From contig DATKWS010000117.1 in the NCBI GenBank assembly GCA_035529435.1, forward strand, positions 1 to 25,062: a stretch of 25,062 nucleotides of DNA. The letters are read 5' to 3'. The notes beneath the pieces were generated by a model. It was given only the letters and a program-made list of their open reading frames with translations. It did no database searches and had not been told where the DNA came from. This DNA is from DATKWS01 sp035529435. GTDB taxonomy: Bacteria > Krumholzibacteriota > Krumholzibacteriia > Krumholzibacteriales > Krumholzibacteriaceae. The position numbers and the translations under genes are program-made. Below are positions 22,228 through 25,062 of this stretch, in pieces; position 1 is the stretch's first letter, and each line of letters begins with the position of its first letter.

Positions 22228-23361
22228 ATGAATATAAAAAAGATACTCGAAGGGATGATTGCCCAGGGAGCTTCCGATCTCCATCTCAAGGCCGGTATAC
22301 CTCCCGTCATACGTGTCGATGGGAGACTGAGGCATCTCGATTTCAACCGTCCGAAGCCCAAGGAATTGGAAGAAATCGCCGACCAGATACTCACACCGCC
22401 CCAGCAGGAGCGTTTCCGCCGTACGCGGGAAGTCGATTTCGCGTTCGGCGTTTCCGGCCTCGCGCGTTTCAGGGCCAATTTTTATGTACAGCGGGGATCG
22501 ATCGCGATGGTGTTCCGGCATGTTCCCGTCGAGATCAAGAGTGTCGACGATCTCGGTCTTCCCGCGATCATCAAGGAACTCGCACTCAAACAGCGTGGAC
22601 TCATCTTCGTGACCGGAACCGTCGGGAGCGGCAAGTCGACGACACTCGCTGCGATGGTCAGGGAGATCAACCACCAGGCGAACAAGAACGTGATCACGAT
22701 CGAGGACCCGATAGAGTTTCTCCATCATGACGAGAAGAGTATCATCAACCAGCGTGAAATCGGGAGTGATACCTCCTCGTTCCACGAGGCGCTCCGCCAC
22801 ATTCTCCGCCAGGATCCGGACGTGATACTCGTCGGTGAGATACGCGATGCACTGACGATGGAGATCGCGCTGATGGCCGCCGATACCGGCCACCTCGTTC
22901 TCACGACGCTTCACACCACCGATGCAACACAAACGATCAATCGCGTCATTTCTTTTTTCCCGCCGCACCAGCACCAGGAAATCAGGTACCTGCTCTCGTC
23001 CACGCTCCAGTCGGTGATCGCCCAGCGCCTGATCCCGATAAAGGAGGGAAAGGGCCGTGTCGCCGCCGTGGAAGTAATGATTGTCACTTCCTCCATCAGG
23101 GAGTATATTATTGATCCTGAAAAGCAGCCCCTCATTCAACAGGCGATCAAGGAGGGAGTTTCATCTCACGGGATGCAGAGTTTCGATCAGTCACTGATGA
23201 AACTCATCTCGGAGGGCAGGATCAGCATGGAGGAAGCCCTGAAAAACAGCTCGAACCCTCACGAGTTCAACCTGCGTTTGAAGGGGATCCAGGCTACGAG
23301 TGACAAAACGTGGGAGCATTTCGAAAAGGTCGAGAGCAGCTCTGCAGCAGAGGACATCTGA
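22228..23361 (+). CDS. pilT: PilT-type twitching motility/retraction ATPase
   Basis: A 377-aa hexameric secretion-type ATPase of the PilT family, which powers type IV pilus retraction at the inner membrane. Motifs in order: the N-terminal ASDLHLKAGIPP (residues 13-24), Walker A GTVGSGKST, Asp box ITIEDPIEF, Walker B DPDVILVGEIRD and His box GHLVLTTLHTTDA, then a C-terminal SSIREYI that stands at the place of PilT's AIRNLIRE. ATG 22228 is chosen because GAAAGG ends 7 bases upstream and the protein then begins at the conserved N-terminus; an upstream frame to 22174 adds unrelated residues. No other pilus gene is in view. It lies between accB and accC, 6 bases before accC. Confidence 0.93.
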   Translation: MNIKKILEGMIAQGASDLHLKAGIPPVIRVDGRLRHLDFNRPKPKELEEIADQILTPPQQERFRRTREVDFAFGVSGLARFRANFYVQRGSIAMVFRHVPVEIKSVDDLGLPAIIKELALKQRGLIFVTGTVGSGKSTTLAAMVREINHQANKNVITIEDPIEFLHHDEKSIINQREIGSDTSSFHEALRHILRQDPDVILVGEIRDALTMEIALMAADTGHLVLTTLHTTDATQTINRVISFFPPHQHQEIRYLLSSTLQSVIAQRLIPIKEGKGRVAAVEVMIVTSSIREYIIDPEKQPLIQQAIKEGVSSHGMQSFDQSLMKLISEGRISMEEALKNSSNPHEFNLRLKGIQATSDKTWEHFEKVESSSAAEDI

Positions 23362-23367
23362 GAATCG

Positions 23368-24711
23368 ATGTACTCCAAAATCATAATCGCCGCGCGCGGT
23401 GAAATCGCCCTGAGAATCATGCGCGCCTGCCGCGAGCTGGGGATCGCGACGGTCGCCGTTCACTCCGAGTCCGATCGTGATTCCCTCCATGTCAAGCTCG
23501 CCGATGAAGATGTCTGTATCGGTCCCGCGCAGCCCATCGAGAGTTACCTCAACATCCCCCGCATCATCGCGGCCGCCGAGATCACCCACGCCGATGCGAT
23601 TCATCCCGGGTACGGCTTTCTCGCCGAGAGCGCCCACTTCGCCGAGATTTGCAAATCCTGCGATATCGACTGGATCGGTCCCGATCCCGCGGTAATGGAA
23701 AGAATGGGTGACAAGGCCCTCGCACGAAGGCTGATGTCGGAAGCCGGTATCCCGATCATCCCGGGGAGCGCCGGCGTGGTGGGTGATGAGGCGGAGGCGA
23801 AACGGTACGCCACGCAGATCGGATATCCCGTCATGGTCAAGGCGACCGCCGGCGGGGGCGGCAGGGGTATCAGGATCGTCAGGGACGATACGCAACTCAA
23901 CGCCATCATACACACGGCGGGCAAGGAGGCGGAGATCTCATTTGGAAGCGGGGGGCTCTATATCGAGAAGTATCTCGAATCACCGCGCCACATCGAGGTG
24001 CAGATATTCGGTGACGGCAGGGGAACCGTCATTCACCTGGGGGAGCGGGAGTGCAGTATTCAGCGCCGGCATCAAAAGATCATCGAGGAATCCCCCTCAC
24101 CGGGTATAGACGGGGGGACGAGGAGTCGCGTGCTGGAATATGCCGTACGGGGGGCCCGGCACATCTGTTACGGTTCACTCGGAACGATGGAGTTTCTCGT
24201 GACGCGCGCCGGGGAGATCTTCTTTCTCGAGATGAATACCCGTGTCCAGGTCGAGCACCCCGTCACGGAGATGGTCACCGGCTTCGATCTCATCAAGGAG
24301 CAGATCCGGCTCGCGGCCGACGGCGCCAGCCCCCTGTTCGGAGTCGAGGTACTCTTCCGCGGTCACGCGATCGAATGCCGGATCAACGCGGAGGATCCGC
24401 AGAACAAATTCAAGCCGACGCCGGGAACGGTCACGTTCTACCATCCGCCCGGTGGACCCGGGGTCAGGGTCGATTCACACCTCTACGACGGGTACATTGT
24501 ACCTCCCTACTACGATTCGCTGCTTGCGAAGATCATTACCTGGGGGGACACGCGGGAGGAGGCGCGAAGCAGGATGGTGCGTTCACTCGAGGAGTGCGTC
24601 ATCGACGGCATCACCACGACGATACCGTTCCTGCTCTCGATCATGCAGAACGACGCCTTTGTGGCGGGTACGTTCGACACCTCGTTCGTCGAGGAAACAT
24701 TCTCCGCGTGA
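23368..24711 (+). CDS. accC: Biotin carboxylase, acetyl-CoA carboxylase subunit
   Basis: Carboxylates biotin on AccB using ATP and bicarbonate. It opens with SKIIIAARGEIALRIMRACRE, has HPGYGFLAE (residues 75-83), the ATP-grasp glycine loop GGGGRGIR, the EMNTRVQVEHPVTE active-site block and NAEDPQNKF toward the C-terminus. At 447 aa it is the length of stand-alone AccC, not a fused pyruvate or propionyl carboxylase. It starts 6 bases after pilT's stop and must be co-transcribed with it. Its partner accB is 1.3 kb upstream. Confidence 0.96.
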   Translation: MYSKIIIAARGEIALRIMRACRELGIATVAVHSESDRDSLHVKLADEDVCIGPAQPIESYLNIPRIIAAAEITHADAIHPGYGFLAESAHFAEICKSCDIDWIGPDPAVMERMGDKALARRLMSEAGIPIIPGSAGVVGDEAEAKRYATQIGYPVMVKATAGGGGRGIRIVRDDTQLNAIIHTAGKEAEISFGSGGLYIEKYLESPRHIEVQIFGDGRGTVIHLGERECSIQRRHQKIIEESPSPGIDGGTRSRVLEYAVRGARHICYGSLGTMEFLVTRAGEIFFLEMNTRVQVEHPVTEMVTGFDLIKEQIRLAADGASPLFGVEVLFRGHAIECRINAEDPQNKFKPTPGTVTFYHPPGGPGVRVDSHLYDGYIVPPYYDSLLAKIITWGDTREEARSRMVRSLEECVIDGITTTIPFLLSIMQNDAFVAGTFDTSFVEETFSA

Positions 24712-24735
24712 GGAGCGGGTACCACCGTTGCAGGC

Positions 24736-25062
24736 ATGAAGATCCTCTTCTATCCATCGGTCGAACAGGTCGAACGTGACGGACTCCCGGGTGTGCACGC
24801 CGTGATCATCGACGTGTTGCGGACATCCAGCACCGTCGTGGCGGCCCTCGAGAACGGGGCGCAGGGGATCATCCCCGCCGAGGACATCGAGACCGCCTGC
24901 CGGCTTGCCCGGCAGGCGGATCGGTCGGTGAAGGTGCTCGCCGGTGAGCGGAAGGGGATCCAGATCGAGGGATTCGATCTGGGCAATTCTCCTCTCGAAT
25001 ACACGAAGGCGGCGATCGGGGGAAAGACGGTCATTCTCACGACGACGAATGGAACGAGGGGC
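24736..25062 (+). CDS. comB: 2-phosphosulfolactate phosphatase family protein, ComB (partial)
   Basis: The first 109 residues of a ComB-family protein, cut by the window's right edge. Visible conserved blocks are DVLRTSSTVVAALENGA (residues 26-42), GERKGIQIEGFDLGNSP and LTTTNGTRG at the end. In methanogens ComB removes phosphate from 2-phosphosulfolactate in coenzyme M synthesis, using Mg2+; many bacteria without coenzyme M carry the family, where sulfolactate production or another role is possible. The ATG at 24736 lies 24 bases after accC with no clear ribosome-binding site, the nearest being GAGGAG about 20 bases upstream. Confidence 0.9.
   Translation, partial: MKILFYPSVEQVERDGLPGVHAVIIDVLRTSSTVVAALENGAQGIIPAEDIETACRLARQADRSVKVLAGERKGIQIEGFDLGNSPLEYTKAAIGGKTVILTTTNGTRG

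Overview
This is a GC-rich, tightly packed bacterial chromosome segment. It carries mostly housekeeping genes, nearly all on the + strand, with short gaps, several 4-base ATGA/GTGA overlaps and frequent GTG/TTG starts. The cell is clearly diderm (Gram-negative): there are two ADP-heptose (LPS core) genes, lipoproteins, an outer-membrane beta-barrel protein and a LolB-like lipoprotein. The mixture suggests an uncultured phylum in or near the FCB group: a PorV/FadL-like barrel, a DUF4837 lipoprotein, several TPR proteins, an archaeal-type cyclic-2,3-diphosphoglycerate synthetase homologue, ComB, and split rather than fused heptose kinase/adenylyltransferase genes. That placement is inference. 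No rRNA, tRNA, CRISPR array, transposase or phage gene is visible.

Layout. 0-1.5 kb: split HldE-type sugar kinase and nucleotidyltransferase. 1.5-5.1 kb: a cDPGS-like P-loop protein, then sucC and sucD (succinyl-CoA synthetase). 5.1-12.5 kb: the classical fatty-acid/phospholipid cluster (DUF177/YceD, rpmF, plsX, fabH, fabD, fabG, acpP, fabF), then rnc and a small cysteine-rich unknown. 12.6-14.5 kb: a two-gene minus-strand island holding a lipoprotein with a CxxCH motif and a barrel protein, driven by a perfect-consensus sigma-70-type promoter. 14.7-18.6 kb: an exported TPR protein, a LolB-like lipoprotein, an ECF sigma factor and a zinc-finger (ZAS) anti-sigma factor, ending in a strong hairpin. 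18.7-19.8 kb: DUF4837 lipoprotein. 20-24.7 kb: TPR protein, EF-P, accB, pilT and accC. The right edge cuts into comB.

How the genes work together. accB/accC feed malonyl-CoA into the fabD-fabH-fabG-fabF-acpP pathway, and plsX passes acyl chains to phospholipid synthesis. The heptose genes, LolB-like lipoprotein, barrel protein and sigma/anti-sigma pair concern the outer envelope.

I see no convincing novel multi-gene system. The points most worth a second look are: EF-P whose conserved N-terminus runs upstream of any ATG/GTG/TTG codon; RNase III with Ala where a metal-binding Asp is expected; pilT lying between accB and accC behind its own promoter with an inverted repeat around the -10; the CxxCH lipoprotein/barrel operon; a cysteine-rich gene coupled to rnc; and an ECF-type -35 (GGAACTT) just upstream of the sigma gene. 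The longest gene-free stretches are about 209 and 197 bases; both are described below.
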